Below, in pieces: positions 37,701-45,582 of a stretch of 64,000 nucleotides of DNA; the stretch's first letter is position 1; every line of letters begins with the position of its first letter. The position numbers and the translations under genes were made by a program. Below the pieces are notes generated by a model, which did no database searches, was not told the origin of the DNA, and saw only the letters and a program-made list of their open reading frames with translations. The stretch lies in NCBI GenBank assembly GCA_016713035.1, contig JADJPW010000003.1:620001-684000 (forward strand), given 5' to 3'. This stretch comes from Verrucomicrobiaceae bacterium. GTDB taxonomy: Bacteria; Verrucomicrobiota; Verrucomicrobiia; Verrucomicrobiales; Verrucomicrobiaceae.

Positions 37701-38355
37701 CCGCCTCAACAGCAGCACCGTCGGCAGCGGCTATGATCAACTCACCGTCAGCGGCACCACCGTCAGCCTCAATGGGGCCCTCGACCTCATCTGCGGCCCC
37801 AATCTGGCCCCCAGCAGCACCTTCACCATCCTGAACAAAACCAGCACCGGAGCCATCACAGGCACCTTCGCCGGAAAAGCCAACAACAGCACCTTCACCG
37901 ACGACGGCTACACCTTCCAGATCACCTACGCTGGCGGCACCGGCAACGACGTCGTCCTCACGCTCATCACCACGCCCATCGAGCAATGGCGCTTCACCCA
38001 CTACGGCAGCGTCCTCAACACCGGCACCGGCCTCGACTCCGCCGACACCGATGCCGACGGCACCAGCAACCTCCTCGAATACGCCACGGCCATGAACCCC
38101 GCGCTCAACGACGTGGTCCCGCAATCCGCCACCAAAAACGGCTCCAACCTCGACTTCATCTACACCAAGAACAAATCCGCCACCGACATCCCCTACACCG
38201 TCGAATGGAGCGATGATCTGGTGACTTGGAGCACCGCAGGCATCACCAGCACCCTTTTGACCGACAGCGCCACCACCCAGCAAATCAAGGCCACGGTGCC
38301 TGCTGGAAGTGGAGTGACGAAGCGGTTTGTGCGACTGAAGGTCACGAGGCCGTGA
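31732..38355 (+). CDS. Giant secreted heparinase-like / PA14 / LamG / autotransporter-strand protein
   Basis: 2207 aa from the ATG at 31732, which starts a clean signal peptide (MLRFAFLFLFVAVVSAFSQG). Order: PA14 (about 25-155; LTGQYYD ... FYVTADDGARLWVND), second PA14-like (165-330), heparinase II/III-like alpha-toroid (about 340-640; HPRLFATAERFAKLK, HFLDTAEMTHGCAIGYDWFY) and its beta-sheet part (about 700-900; HGNLDAGTFVLDALGKRWFHD), a cadherin-like region near 960-1030, LamG (1043-1260), then repeated autotransporter-associated strands to about 2080 (TNSYTGDTTINAGTL, TNTYSGATTISTGRL). The C-terminus (DTDADGTSNLLEYA) is a form common in verrucomicrobial surface proteins; there is no beta-barrel or PEP-CTERM. 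Likely an extracellular lyase for acidic polysaccharide combined with an adhesin. Confidence 0.9.
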   Translation: MLRFAFLFLFVAVVSAFSQGTGLTGQYYDTATFGTLKTTRTDATVNFSFGTAIPSGTTITNADTFSIAWSGQIEPEFTGLYTFYVTADDGARLWVNDQMIASRTFAAAGPEMRGQVNLEAGKRVNIRLEYIEQTGSASVKLEWSCASRAREVIPTSRLYPARVDKAGGSLLREHWSGISGGLISSLTSNANYPSKPGGREFITSFECLAQDWAESYGTRVTGFIVPPVSGSYTFAVSGDEVVELYVSTDATSANKSLAASVASATAFRAWGTPSSARTLVQGQRYYVELLHKENTGTDHWSVGWKKPGDAAFSVVPGSALVQPGLGTAQPTEANLLNTMAQDHPRLFATAERFAKLKAAYLSPTAPQQKTWAQNAINSANGILTAAPVVYAPDVRSVILTQSRTVVDRMYKLGLAWQLTGDAQYAERAWTELNTVADNTLFPNWNPSHFLDTAEMTHGCAIGYDWFYHYWDAARRTTIRTAIINKGLNPGLSQFTNNAGWSQSDGNNWNQVCTGGLSMGALVVGTESEALVENILNRSINSTRPCWKHFTTDNGAWYEGPGYWGYTTEYGMRMLAGLEWVLGSDFGISNTQNVSEAGYGPINSLGTSNVIFNYADAGAGGGTRGAQFQWMARRYGIAAYDGWENTGSGSALSALWWNDHVGVTVANNGSAADMAFHGDAGTAFQPQEMVTMRGKWNDSRATFVGTKGGQMGADHGNLDAGTFVLDALGKRWFHDLSGDNYALPNYFNGTSSSTSVDRWDYYRMRPEGQNTLAINPDGTAGMVLGAVAPLTAYQSELGGSSSFSIHDLTPVYTGMSKVWRGVRLMGARDEVLVQDEIQAATGKTVWWFAHYTHPTTSVVIDPDGTSAMLTQGAERLWCKILSSSGQFQIMDAVPLPGSANPVTTPAQNANTGHKKLAINLTNVTNTTLAVWFVPLQTGDPIPTTLPAVTALNTWNIAASNDAPIAISSVATSNGENPVDIDLRNYITDDSTPAAQMRFSVSDPQNGTVTLLADGFTARFTPNPGYTGVPSFSFTATDTGADPRTLLVYDFDTPDPTDPTDQPDVSGNGRDGAYDAIGTGAYTLQSDVPAALGRAGRSLDLAENGGANAARLSRTITTTEIDWDTSDWTFTGWFKRRDSGNEDMIWHLNTGDGFGSGEELYLIARSTSTLTLHHYPGPDVSIESTAATPGVWHHFAVVRSGSTISLYLNGALVGSDTAFTFATNQTAPLIFGGHTDVTATYAPRWFDGKLDELAVFSAALSPAEVTTLFNGMTARHFGGLSTTATISLSAAPVNYIWTSSTSGNWSTGTNWQAGTSPTSSRGASVQFFTGQTLAAGTTTATNDIAGVLQMNNLTLAGTSTAAITTNISGGSFQLLNNGTTLPTVNLAGTGTGLIYNINTPIVLGSDTTFNATNTGTFIFNGDLSGAGGVIRNSTSSKLILAGTNSYTGDTTINAGTLQIGNDGTTGSLGSGDVINNGTLRFDRTGTLNVPNAITGTGGVQIDCPINAGTVVFSGTNTFDGGVNVSGGTLRITNSTALGDGTKTVTLSNGTTGAPHLALDGSADPIELPATISYNTSSITGAIINEAGDNSILGPINLTGGGGDTKILVNGGTLTLAGSIAPIATGRNLLLDGAGSGIVASVISNGSGANVLLGVNKQGAGTWTLSGANAHSGTTTVTAGTLLIGNANALGSGGLQLGNTLGATSIIAGATLDLNGQPGVNEAITVRGTGVGSVGALINNSATAASISNGVHSISTTAGGVHSTVPDVILSGNATAVATLGLSAASFTINGGTTEYSTAPTVTITGGGGTGATATATLTSGIVSGITITNAGVGYTSAPTIAFTGGTVTTAGTNPAGTGNATNFVVSGIQVTNPGSGYTSAPSVTFSSGTGTTATANMSAVILAANSSIGGSGDLFLHPGVSGAFTLTKVGNGTLTLNGTNTYSGATTISTGRLALAGSLASAVTTNAAIFAPQGTPTTTANLTHASSATFQVRLNSSTVGSGYDQLTVSGTTVSLNGALDLICGPNLAPSSTFTILNKTSTGAITGTFAGKANNSTFTDDGYTFQITYAGGTGNDVVLTLITTPIEQWRFTHYGSVLNTGTGLDSADTDADGTSNLLEYATAMNPALNDVVPQSATKNGSNLDFIYTKNKSATDIPYTVEWSDDLVTWSTAGITSTLLTDSATTQQIKATVPAGSGVTKRFVRLKVTRP

Positions 38356-38499
38356 CGCTGGAGGGCAAACACCCACCCGTCACCGTCTGGGGTCACGAAA
38401 GTTGGGCCATGAGACCCGCGAGACGCCGAAGATGCCGTGGGAGTATCTGAGCCGGTGAGTCAGAGACTCTTGTCTGCCTGCTTTCGCACGTTTTCATGG

Positions 38500-38702
38500 C
38501 CTTCAGCAGTTACCGCAGGCTCAGCACGAATCCCGATTTGAAAACCGACCACGCCCTCATCACCCGCGACTGGCGCTACCTCCGCTACGCCGACGGCGAT
38601 GAAGAACTCTAAGACATCGCGAATGATCCTCACAAGTGGCACAACCTCGCCCGAGATGAAATCCATCGCCCCCGACTCACCGAGATGCAGCGAAGGCTGT
38701 AG
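38500..38702 (+). pseudogene. Sulfatase remnant (C-terminal part)
   Basis: Read on the plus strand, DHALITRDWRYLRYADGDEEL-stop-DIANDPHKWHNLA closely follows the C-terminal consensus of arylsulfatase/iduronate-sulfatase proteins of this phylum, in which the interrupted position is a tyrosine (EELYDL). The TAA at 38610-38612 replaces it. A second stop (TAG, 38700) ends the fragment. No catalytic CxPSR region is present upstream. Confidence 0.75.
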
Positions 38703-38768
38703 GAGACGCCCGCGCCGCTGGGGAATGGGAAGAGGTGACGACTTCATGCCCCGCAAAATGCTGCCTGG

Positions 38769-38885
38769 AACATCGTGAACGCCCCCGTCCACATCCATGA
38801 CATGCAGGCCACCCTCATGCATCTCTGCGGCATCAACCACGACTACGACGAGCGGCGGCTGAGGCGCTTGCAGGAACGCTGTTAA
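38769..38885 (+). pseudogene. DUF1501 protein remnant (C-terminal part)
   Basis: The frame starting NIVNAPVHIHDMQATLMHLCGINH matches the DUF1501 C-terminal segment (NPVHVHDLHATMLHCLGIDH-like) and then degrades to YDERRLRRLQERC and a TAA. No start or upstream domain is present. It lies 66 bases after the sulfatase remnant, as if a sulfatase/DUF1501 locus had been mostly deleted. Confidence 0.7.
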
Positions 38886-38972
38886 GCGATGGGTTTGAGC
38901 AACGTCCACCCAGGCTCGTGAGCGTGGCAGCAGCCGGGAATCCAGCGGCAGGATCAAAGGAGTGCCTTCGCG

Positions 38973-40157
38973 CTACTCCACCAGCTTCACCGTCCCGCTC
39001 CCGTCATCATAAACATAGTTCACGATCTCCCCAGAGATCAGCAGGCGCACGGCAGCTTCGATAGTGGATAACGGCACGCTGAACCACTCCTTCGGCGTCG
39101 AGTAGTTTCCTTCGAGGTCTTTCACCTGCACTTTGGCTGCCGCGTGATCAAAGAAGCGGTGCAGCAGGTTCTCCATCTTCGGCAGGTTCACGTTGTAGCA
39201 TTGGAAGCTGCTCACCAGCGCCACGGGCGCCATAAGATAGGTGGGTTCATTCGCGGCATTCTGGATGCGGGTGTCGATGCTGCGGCGAGCGAGGCCGATC
39301 TTGTAGAGGTTCGGCACGGCTTTGATGTCGGGATGCTCGCTCAGAGAGCGCAACACATAGATGAAGCCCGCGTCTTTGTCCTCGTCTGTGACCAGCATCG
39401 CATTGAGCAGCTTCTCATCCAGCTCGGTGACACGCTTGCCGTCTTTGTAGAGTTCACTTGCGAGAGAGCGTAGCAGCATGTCGGACTCGGTGCCGTTCTC
39501 GAAGATGAGGCGCAGCCGGTTGTTCCATTTGCCTTTCTTCTCGAAGCGCTCGCCCACTTCCACCACCAGCAGCAGGATGCCGCCCAACACATAGAACTTG
39601 CCCACCTCGATCTGTTGCTCGTTGGCAAAGGGCAGCAGTCGGCGCTTCTCGGCCTTGAGTTCCTTCTGGCAGTTCTGGAACTGCTCCTCATACACCTTGA
39701 AGTCTTTGCACGGCTTCCGCTGCGCCACGTAGTCCGGGCTTTCGATGTCCTTCGCCTGCGGGACGTGCTTCAGGGTGAAGATGTCAGAGGCCCCCGAGTC
39801 AAGGCTGGCGAAGAACGGATCATTGAAGATGTCGTCTATCGTCGCCGGGGGCGGCGGCTCCTTTGGCGGTGCGACCACGTCTCCTTTCAGCAGACCGTAT
39901 TCATCAAAGGGCAGCAGCCGTTCACGCTGCGCGGTGTTCTCACGGATCGCTTTCAGTCGGGTGAATAGCAGCCGCTCATTCATCCCGGTGCCCAGCTCCG
40001 TTGGTGCTGCGCCTGTGTTTTCCACGAAGCGAATGAGTTCCTGAAAGCCTTCCAGCAGCCGCTCCTCTTCGGAGGTTTGGGGCGTGCGCTTGGGTTTGAC
40101 CGCTAGCAGTCCCAGATCGTCATCCGCGATCAGCTTGGCGAGTTGTTCGTCCGTCAT
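38973..40157 (-). CDS. GIY-YIG (T5orf172/MUG113-type) nuclease
   Basis: 394 aa from the ATG at 40157. The N-terminal 250 residues are charged and helical with a small beta module (QQIEVGKFYVLGGILLLVVEVGERFEKKGKWNNRLRLIFENGTESD shortened here), seen in related GIY-YIG proteins. The C-terminal domain has the family pattern: FIYVLRSLSEH, LYKIGLARRS, the conserved Arg in DTRIQNAAN, and the catalytic Glu in KMENLLHRFF. It begins three bases after the helicase stop. It is likely the DNA-cutting subunit of the methyltransferase-helicase operon upstream. Confidence 0.88.
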   Translation of the reverse strand: MTDEQLAKLIADDDLGLLAVKPKRTPQTSEEERLLEGFQELIRFVENTGAAPTELGTGMNERLLFTRLKAIRENTAQRERLLPFDEYGLLKGDVVAPPKEPPPPATIDDIFNDPFFASLDSGASDIFTLKHVPQAKDIESPDYVAQRKPCKDFKVYEEQFQNCQKELKAEKRRLLPFANEQQIEVGKFYVLGGILLLVVEVGERFEKKGKWNNRLRLIFENGTESDMLLRSLASELYKDGKRVTELDEKLLNAMLVTDEDKDAGFIYVLRSLSEHPDIKAVPNLYKIGLARRSIDTRIQNAANEPTYLMAPVALVSSFQCYNVNLPKMENLLHRFFDHAAAKVQVKDLEGNYSTPKEWFSVPLSTIEAAVRLLISGEIVNYVYDDGSGTVKLVE

Positions 40158-40160
40158 GGC

Positions 40161-42077
40161 TTACTGGCCGCGTTGCTGGCGTTGTTTCTTGATGAAGATG
40201 AGGGCGGAGGCCATGCGCTGCTCTAGTGGGTCCAGCGCATTGATGTTCGGCTCACGTTGATGGGTCTGCACAAAGGCTTTGATCTTCGGGAAGAGCAAAA
40301 TGGCTTCCTCATCGGTCATCTGAATGCGTGTCGCAGCGATGCAGTCCTGGATGGCTTTCAGCGTCGGCACATCCACTTGCTTCGACAGGATTTCATAAGC
40401 CCGCTGGAAGGGGTTGATGGAGTCGATCAGGTCGATGCTCAGGTCGTCAATGTTGATGAACTGCCCAGCCATGCGGATAAACCGCTTATCACCCTCATGC
40501 ACAATCTCGCCACCTGCGATCACGGAGCCAACCACCACATGCTGGCGCACTTGCTCCTTTTCCTCGGCGGTGAGCTGCGGGTATTTGGTCTCGATTACCT
40601 TTGGGATGAGCACCTTGTTCAGCACTTCGGGGTCGATGGTGCCCGCAATGGCCTTCGTCACGGCGTCATCACCGAGGATGGCGGCTTTCAGGTCATTGAT
40701 GTCTTGCTCAATGATCTTCTTCACGCGGTCGGTCGTCGCGCCTTTGAGTCCCTTGATGCGGATTTCACCCTTTGGCGTGTCTTCCCCGTCCTGCTTCGGC
40801 TTGAACTTGATCACTGGGGCCAGCACTTGCTCCATCAGCAGAGAGCAGGTGATGGCTTTCAGCATGTTGTTCACGGAAAGCGCCACGTCCGGCTGCTTGG
40901 CGTCTGGCTGGGCGATCAAGTTGGTGAACTGCGCGTGTTTCTTGCCCACGCTGTCACGAGTGCAGCGCCCGATGATCTGGATCACTTCCGTCAGGGAACC
41001 GCGATAACCCACGGTGAGCGCGTGCTCGCAGAACTTCCAGTCAAAGCCTTCCTTCGCCATGCCGAGCGCAATGATGAGGTCCATGTCCTCCGGCTTCTCC
41101 AGCTTGCGCAGATAACCAATCACCCGACTTCTCCGCTGCTCATCGTCATCCACGAGATCAGCCACCTTGATCATCTTGCCGTCCGACTTCCGCTTCACGT
41201 TTAGCACGCCCGTTTCTGGGTCAGCGGAGACGACATCACCAATGAGATCGAGAATGGCCCCCACCTCTCCATGCTTGTCCTTCGTGGATTCACCCGTGCG
41301 CACATGGGGGATGTGCAGGATGGTTTTCTGGTTCGTGTCTAGCACTTCACCAATCGCAGTCATGTAGCGCCCTTGGTAGAAATGGTAGCCGATGCCCAGG
41401 GACTTCAGATGTTCGTAACCGTTGAGCTGCTCGTAGTAGTTGTAGGTCACCCCGGTGAACTTCGCTTCATCCTCCGGCAGCAGCACGGGCTGGCTGTCTC
41501 CTCGGAAGTAGCTGCCTGTCATTGCCACCAGATGCGCCGAGCTGTGAGACATGATGCCGCGCACCAGTTCACCAAGCCGACTGTCTTCATTGCCCGAGAC
41601 GTGGTGGAACTCATCCACCGCCAGCAAGCAGTTGTTAAAGGCGTCAGCGTCCAGCTCATCAAAGGCAAAGCGCAGCGTGGCATGGGTGCAGATGAGGATG
41701 CGCCCCTCACCTTCCAGGAACTTCTTGAAGACACCCACCTTACCCTTGTCTCCGCCGGGCGTGCAGAGGTTGTGCTCGGGTGGCACCGCCCAGTCAGCGA
41801 AGAAGCCGTGCTCGCTGAGCCTGGTGCTGTCAAAGGAGCCGCCGATGCTGCGCTCTGGCACGGCGATGATGGCCTTTTTCAGTCCCTGATGATGCAGCTT
41901 GTCCAGTGCGATGAACATTAGCGCCCGTGACTTACCGGAGGCCGGCGGCGCTTTCAGCAGCAGGTATTGAGCAACACGCGCGGCATAGGCTCGCGCCTGC
42001 ATTTCACGCATCCCCATGGCGTCGGTGGAGGTGCTTTCGCCCGTCGTGGCGTAGTGGACGTGGATAAGGTCAGGCAT
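40161..42077 (-). CDS. DEAD/DEAH-type helicase of the restriction operon
   Basis: 638 aa from the ATG at 42077. Motif I LLKAPPASGKSRA near 43-55, motif II AVDEFHH (DEFH) near 157, motif III VAMTGSYFRGD, and C-terminal motor motifs LGMAKEGFDWKFCEHALTVG and IQIIGRCTRDS. This is the ResIII/type I HsdR-like motor without a fused nuclease, consistent with the separate GIY-YIG gene that follows. The methyltransferase gene ends 33 bases upstream. In such systems the motor translocates on DNA once unmethylated sites are bound. Confidence 0.9.
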   Translation of the reverse strand: MPDLIHVHYATTGESTSTDAMGMREMQARAYAARVAQYLLLKAPPASGKSRALMFIALDKLHHQGLKKAIIAVPERSIGGSFDSTRLSEHGFFADWAVPPEHNLCTPGGDKGKVGVFKKFLEGEGRILICTHATLRFAFDELDADAFNNCLLAVDEFHHVSGNEDSRLGELVRGIMSHSSAHLVAMTGSYFRGDSQPVLLPEDEAKFTGVTYNYYEQLNGYEHLKSLGIGYHFYQGRYMTAIGEVLDTNQKTILHIPHVRTGESTKDKHGEVGAILDLIGDVVSADPETGVLNVKRKSDGKMIKVADLVDDDEQRRSRVIGYLRKLEKPEDMDLIIALGMAKEGFDWKFCEHALTVGYRGSLTEVIQIIGRCTRDSVGKKHAQFTNLIAQPDAKQPDVALSVNNMLKAITCSLLMEQVLAPVIKFKPKQDGEDTPKGEIRIKGLKGATTDRVKKIIEQDINDLKAAILGDDAVTKAIAGTIDPEVLNKVLIPKVIETKYPQLTAEEKEQVRQHVVVGSVIAGGEIVHEGDKRFIRMAGQFINIDDLSIDLIDSINPFQRAYEILSKQVDVPTLKAIQDCIAATRIQMTDEEAILLFPKIKAFVQTHQREPNINALDPLEQRMASALIFIKKQRQQRGQ

Positions 42078-42110
42078 GATTCAGAAATGAATGGTTGGTG
42101 GCAACTAGGC

Positions 42111-44804
42111 TTATTCTTCGGCGGTCATCTTCTCATAGAGGGCAAAGAGATGCTCCAGCCGTTCGTCGTCACTGGTGAAGGGCTTGGCGCGATAACACTT
42201 CTCCACAGTAGCATCTAAAGCTTGATGCGCGGCGAGCAGCCCCGCTGGCATCGTGTCAGGGTCGTAAAGCTGGGCGATTGTCTTCGGAAAGTGCCTCTCA
42301 CGCTCCAGCAACACCTCTTGCGCCGCCACATCTAGCTCCTTTTTGTGCGCTACACTGATGTCGGGGAACGGGAAGTTGTTATAGCAGATGGTGTTAGAAT
42401 AGCGGATTCGTTCTTCTAGCCGTCCTGCTACTGCACGCACCCAGGCCATGTGCATCTGGCTGGTGATAAGGGCGAAAATCCATGGCTCGGCGTGGTAGAT
42501 GGCGGAAGCAGAATCCGCGACGACGTTGTCTTTCTCAAGATAGCCAAATGGAATGTATGTCCGGCGCTCTGAAGAATGTCGCGGGATAATAATTGAGGGT
42601 GCCTCCTCATGCCGAGGTTCACTAAAGCGATGTGGCGTTGACGCATCTTGCCGTGTTGCTGCTTTGGTGCTCGCCAGACGCATCGCGCGGACTTTATCGA
42701 GCCGCTGCTTCAATATGGGTATGGTCTTGAGCTTGTTAGCCTGTTCATCCGTCATCCAGAGGCAGTAGCGGTAGAAGCCATCAATATAGTCCTCGGCTCC
42801 GACAAAGCGCCTCACGATCTCTTTGCACTCAGGATACTGTTCCAGCAGTTCATCTCTTTGTTCGCGGGATAAGATCAAGTTCCCTCCATCGGTGGGGCCG
42901 CTTCCCTTTGTCATTGGCCTCAAGTTACTAATCGGCACCCGCTGTTTTGAAATGAATACATTCTTCGCATTCACCAAGTAGGCATTGATGTTTGTCACTG
43001 TCTTGGCGATGTTGTTCGCGTAGAGTGTCTTGGGGGTCACTGGTCCTTCTTGCATTCCAATGATGACACAGGTCACGCCTGCATTGCCCTTCGCGTTATT
43101 CGTCCATTTGAATGATAAGTGGGCAAAGGCAATTTCCACACCTGCGTTAAAAACGTGCGGCCAGAGCATGGCGACTTGTTCCCCTTGGCAGATCGAGTTT
43201 GTGGTCACAAAAGCGCAGCGTGCTTTGGCACTTTTCAGATAGCGGGATGCTTTGAAAAACCAAGCGGCGATGAGATCGAGGTTCTTGTAGTCCTCCACAC
43301 CTTTGAAGACAACGGCCATGTCGGCTTTTTGTCCAGCATCTTGAATCGCTGAACCGAGATACGGCGGATTCCCCATCACAAAGATTTCATGCTCCTTGTC
43401 CTTCGGGCATACTTTTTCCCAATCCACTTGCAGGGCGTTCCCGCACTTGATCTTCGCTCCATCCTTCAGCGGCAATGATGCCGGAGCATTCCCAAAGGCC
43501 GCCTTGAACTCCACGTTCATTTGGTGTTCAGCAAGCCAAAGCGCAAGGATGGCCACCTCATGAGCAAAGTCGTCTAACTCAATGCCATAGAACTGGCTGA
43601 CGTGAATGCCGGGAAGGCGCAAGCTGCCTTGCTTGTCCAGTGCATCTAGCTCCCGGAAGACGTCCATTTCCAGCCGCCGAAGTTCTTTATACGCGATGAT
43701 GAGGAAGTTCCCCGAGCCGCAGGCGGGGTCAAAGATGCGGAGCTTGTAAAGCCGAGCGAGAAGCTTCTTGAGCTTGGTCTCGCTGCCTTTGGCCTTCGAC
43801 AGTTCCTCATAAAGATCATCCAGAAACAGGGGTTTGATGACCTTCATGATGTTCGGCACAGATGTGTAGTGCATGCCCAACTCGGCACGCTTCTCGTCAT
43901 CCACCACGCCCTGGAACATGGAGCCGAAGATGTCGGGATTGATTTCCTTCCAGCTCTTGGTGCCCAACTCGATGAGTTTTTGCCGGGACTTGGTGAAGAA
44001 CTTCGGAATCTCCGAATGGCGCGCGTGCGTGTCATTGAACAGTCCGCCGTTCACATACGGAAAGTCGCGCAGGTGCTTGGGTGTCTTGGCCCGCGCCTTG
44101 GAATCGGTGTTCAGCGTGCGGAATAACTCCGCGAGGAAGTGCGCAAGGTCGGAACCATCAGCCTGGGTGTATTGTGTCACCGCTCCGGTGAACATGGCGT
44201 CACCGGGGAAGATACCCGTGTCCTCAGCGAAGTAGCAAAACAGCAAACGCGTGAGGAAGACATTCAACGCATGGCGTTCCTCCTTCGTCTTTGGCGGATT
44301 GTCAGCGCGAATGAGGTCGTAGAGCTTCGCCATGTGCTCTGCTGCTTTGACATCCGCCTCAGCCTCCGCCTGAAAGACGGTCTTCTCCATGCCCGCCAGC
44401 GGCAGGAAGAAGGTGTAGTGCTCATGCAGGTCCTCGATGGGGAACTCTTCCGTCTCGCCCTTCTTGGTGTCAAAAGCGGCCAGTGACTTGAAGTCTGTGG
44501 CAATGAGGAAGCGTGGCTTGCTGGCTTTGATCTTCGCATCTGCCTTTGCAGCAGCCAACGCCTGCGCGGGAGTCGCCGCCTTCAGCAAGTCGGCCCGCAG
44601 TGGCTCGAAGTAAATCTTGTCCTTCAACAGCGTGCAGCCCGGCTTCTTTGCCATGTTGATGCTGCCGCCCTTCAACCGCGAGATGATCGACTTCGAGATG
44701 CCGAAACTGGCAAGGAAATCATAGATGAAGCTCTCAGGAACGAGCTTTCCCGTGAGCGCCGTGAGCGCGTCGATGATTTCAGAGAGGTGATGGCCTTTGG
44801 GCAT
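42111..44804 (-). CDS. Class I DNA methyltransferase, MmeI/type IIG-like
   Basis: 897 aa from the ATG at 44804. Helical N-terminal region (about 1-330; LLFCYFAEDTGIF, FPYVNGGLF, GSMFQGVVDDEKR) as in MmeI-like enzymes, motif I FDPACGSGNFLI near 358, FYGIELDDFAHEVA, catalytic NPPY near 478, and a C-terminal target-recognition part (RFVGAEDYIDGFYRYCLW ... FPFPDISVAHKKELD). NPPY predicts N6-adenine methylation. The nuclease domain found at the front of true MmeI enzymes is missing, so cleavage probably depends on the GIY-YIG protein. GC is somewhat lower than in flanking genes, compatible with transfer. Confidence 0.93.
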   Translation of the reverse strand: MPKGHHLSEIIDALTALTGKLVPESFIYDFLASFGISKSIISRLKGGSINMAKKPGCTLLKDKIYFEPLRADLLKAATPAQALAAAKADAKIKASKPRFLIATDFKSLAAFDTKKGETEEFPIEDLHEHYTFFLPLAGMEKTVFQAEAEADVKAAEHMAKLYDLIRADNPPKTKEERHALNVFLTRLLFCYFAEDTGIFPGDAMFTGAVTQYTQADGSDLAHFLAELFRTLNTDSKARAKTPKHLRDFPYVNGGLFNDTHARHSEIPKFFTKSRQKLIELGTKSWKEINPDIFGSMFQGVVDDEKRAELGMHYTSVPNIMKVIKPLFLDDLYEELSKAKGSETKLKKLLARLYKLRIFDPACGSGNFLIIAYKELRRLEMDVFRELDALDKQGSLRLPGIHVSQFYGIELDDFAHEVAILALWLAEHQMNVEFKAAFGNAPASLPLKDGAKIKCGNALQVDWEKVCPKDKEHEIFVMGNPPYLGSAIQDAGQKADMAVVFKGVEDYKNLDLIAAWFFKASRYLKSAKARCAFVTTNSICQGEQVAMLWPHVFNAGVEIAFAHLSFKWTNNAKGNAGVTCVIIGMQEGPVTPKTLYANNIAKTVTNINAYLVNAKNVFISKQRVPISNLRPMTKGSGPTDGGNLILSREQRDELLEQYPECKEIVRRFVGAEDYIDGFYRYCLWMTDEQANKLKTIPILKQRLDKVRAMRLASTKAATRQDASTPHRFSEPRHEEAPSIIIPRHSSERRTYIPFGYLEKDNVVADSASAIYHAEPWIFALITSQMHMAWVRAVAGRLEERIRYSNTICYNNFPFPDISVAHKKELDVAAQEVLLERERHFPKTIAQLYDPDTMPAGLLAAHQALDATVEKCYRAKPFTSDDERLEHLFALYEKMTAEE

Positions 44805-45001
44805 TCGTTATCTTTAACAGCATCCCACCACGCCTGTCACAATTTTTACCTTCGTTTGCGATCTTCCCGTGAAAAAACCATTGCCAAAACGGCCCCCGAT
44901 CCCGCATACTCCGCCCTGATCGCTGCGGCATTTTCTCCTGAGTTCCAGGTGGGGCTTTTGGGAGACGGATCGACGGCGGGAAGCCTGCTCATGAAGACGC
45001 C

Positions 45002-45283
45002 ATGCCTGCCAACCGGGAGCGCGAAGCTTACGAGTATGCCACACGGGTGTGCGGCCGGTTGCCGCGTTGTGTGCAGGCGTGCCGGGAGTGTGCGCATCTG
45101 AGCCGCTATGGCTTGCAGAAGTGCTGCGGGGTGTCGCGGGATACCATCGGGGACGTCGAAAACGGGGAGACGGTGCCAACGCTGTTCTGGGCGGCGCGGA
45201 TGGCCTACGGGATGGGCATGACGCTGACGGAGTTTGTGCAGAAGCTGGAGCGTGGGGAAGACCAGGAGACAGGGAGACTTTGA
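45002..45283 (+). CDS. XRE-family helix-turn-helix protein
   Basis: 93 aa from the ATG at 45002. HTH core LSRYGLQKCCGVSRDTIGDVENGETVPTLFWAARMAYGMGMTLTEFV is typical XRE/Cro (quoted in part: KCCGVSRDTIGDVENG is the recognition region). The N-terminal part has four cysteines (CGRLPRCVQACREC), unusual for the family. It is divergent from the methyltransferase gene with about 200 bases between, the position of a controller protein. The last seven codons (DQETGRL) and the stop codon are supplied by the octamer repeat that follows. Confidence 0.82.
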   Translation: MPANREREAYEYATRVCGRLPRCVQACRECAHLSRYGLQKCCGVSRDTIGDVENGETVPTLFWAARMAYGMGMTLTEFVQKLERGEDQETGRL

Positions 45284-45455
45284 GACAGGGAGACGATGAG
45301 ACAGGGAGACTTTGAGACAGGGAGACTTTGAGACAGGGAGACGATGAGACTGGGAGACGATGAGACTGGGAGACGATGAGACTGGGAGACGATGAGACTG
45401 GGAGACGCTGATTCTCCCTGTCTCCCGGCTTTAGCCGTGCTCAAAGTCTCCCGGT
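45266..45455. repeat. Octamer microrepeat array, 18 GAGAC units, with inverted end
   Basis: GAGAC recurs every 8 bases without a break from 45266 to 45402 (18 copies; units gagacagg, gagacttt, gagacgat, gagactgg). From about 45411 to 45455 the complementary form appears (tctccctgtctccc, aaagtctcccgg), giving an inverted end. There are no spacers, so it is not a CRISPR. The first units encode the tail and stop of the XRE gene. Confidence 0.92.
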
Positions 45456-45582
45456 TTTGATGGACGAAGGGCGTCGGAGATGTCCGACTAACGCTCTGCC
45501 GGGGGATGTGGTGAGATGGGCGGCGTTCCACCTGCCGACCGCGATGAAGCCGATTTTTGCTCCAACTGCCTCGTTTTCGCCT

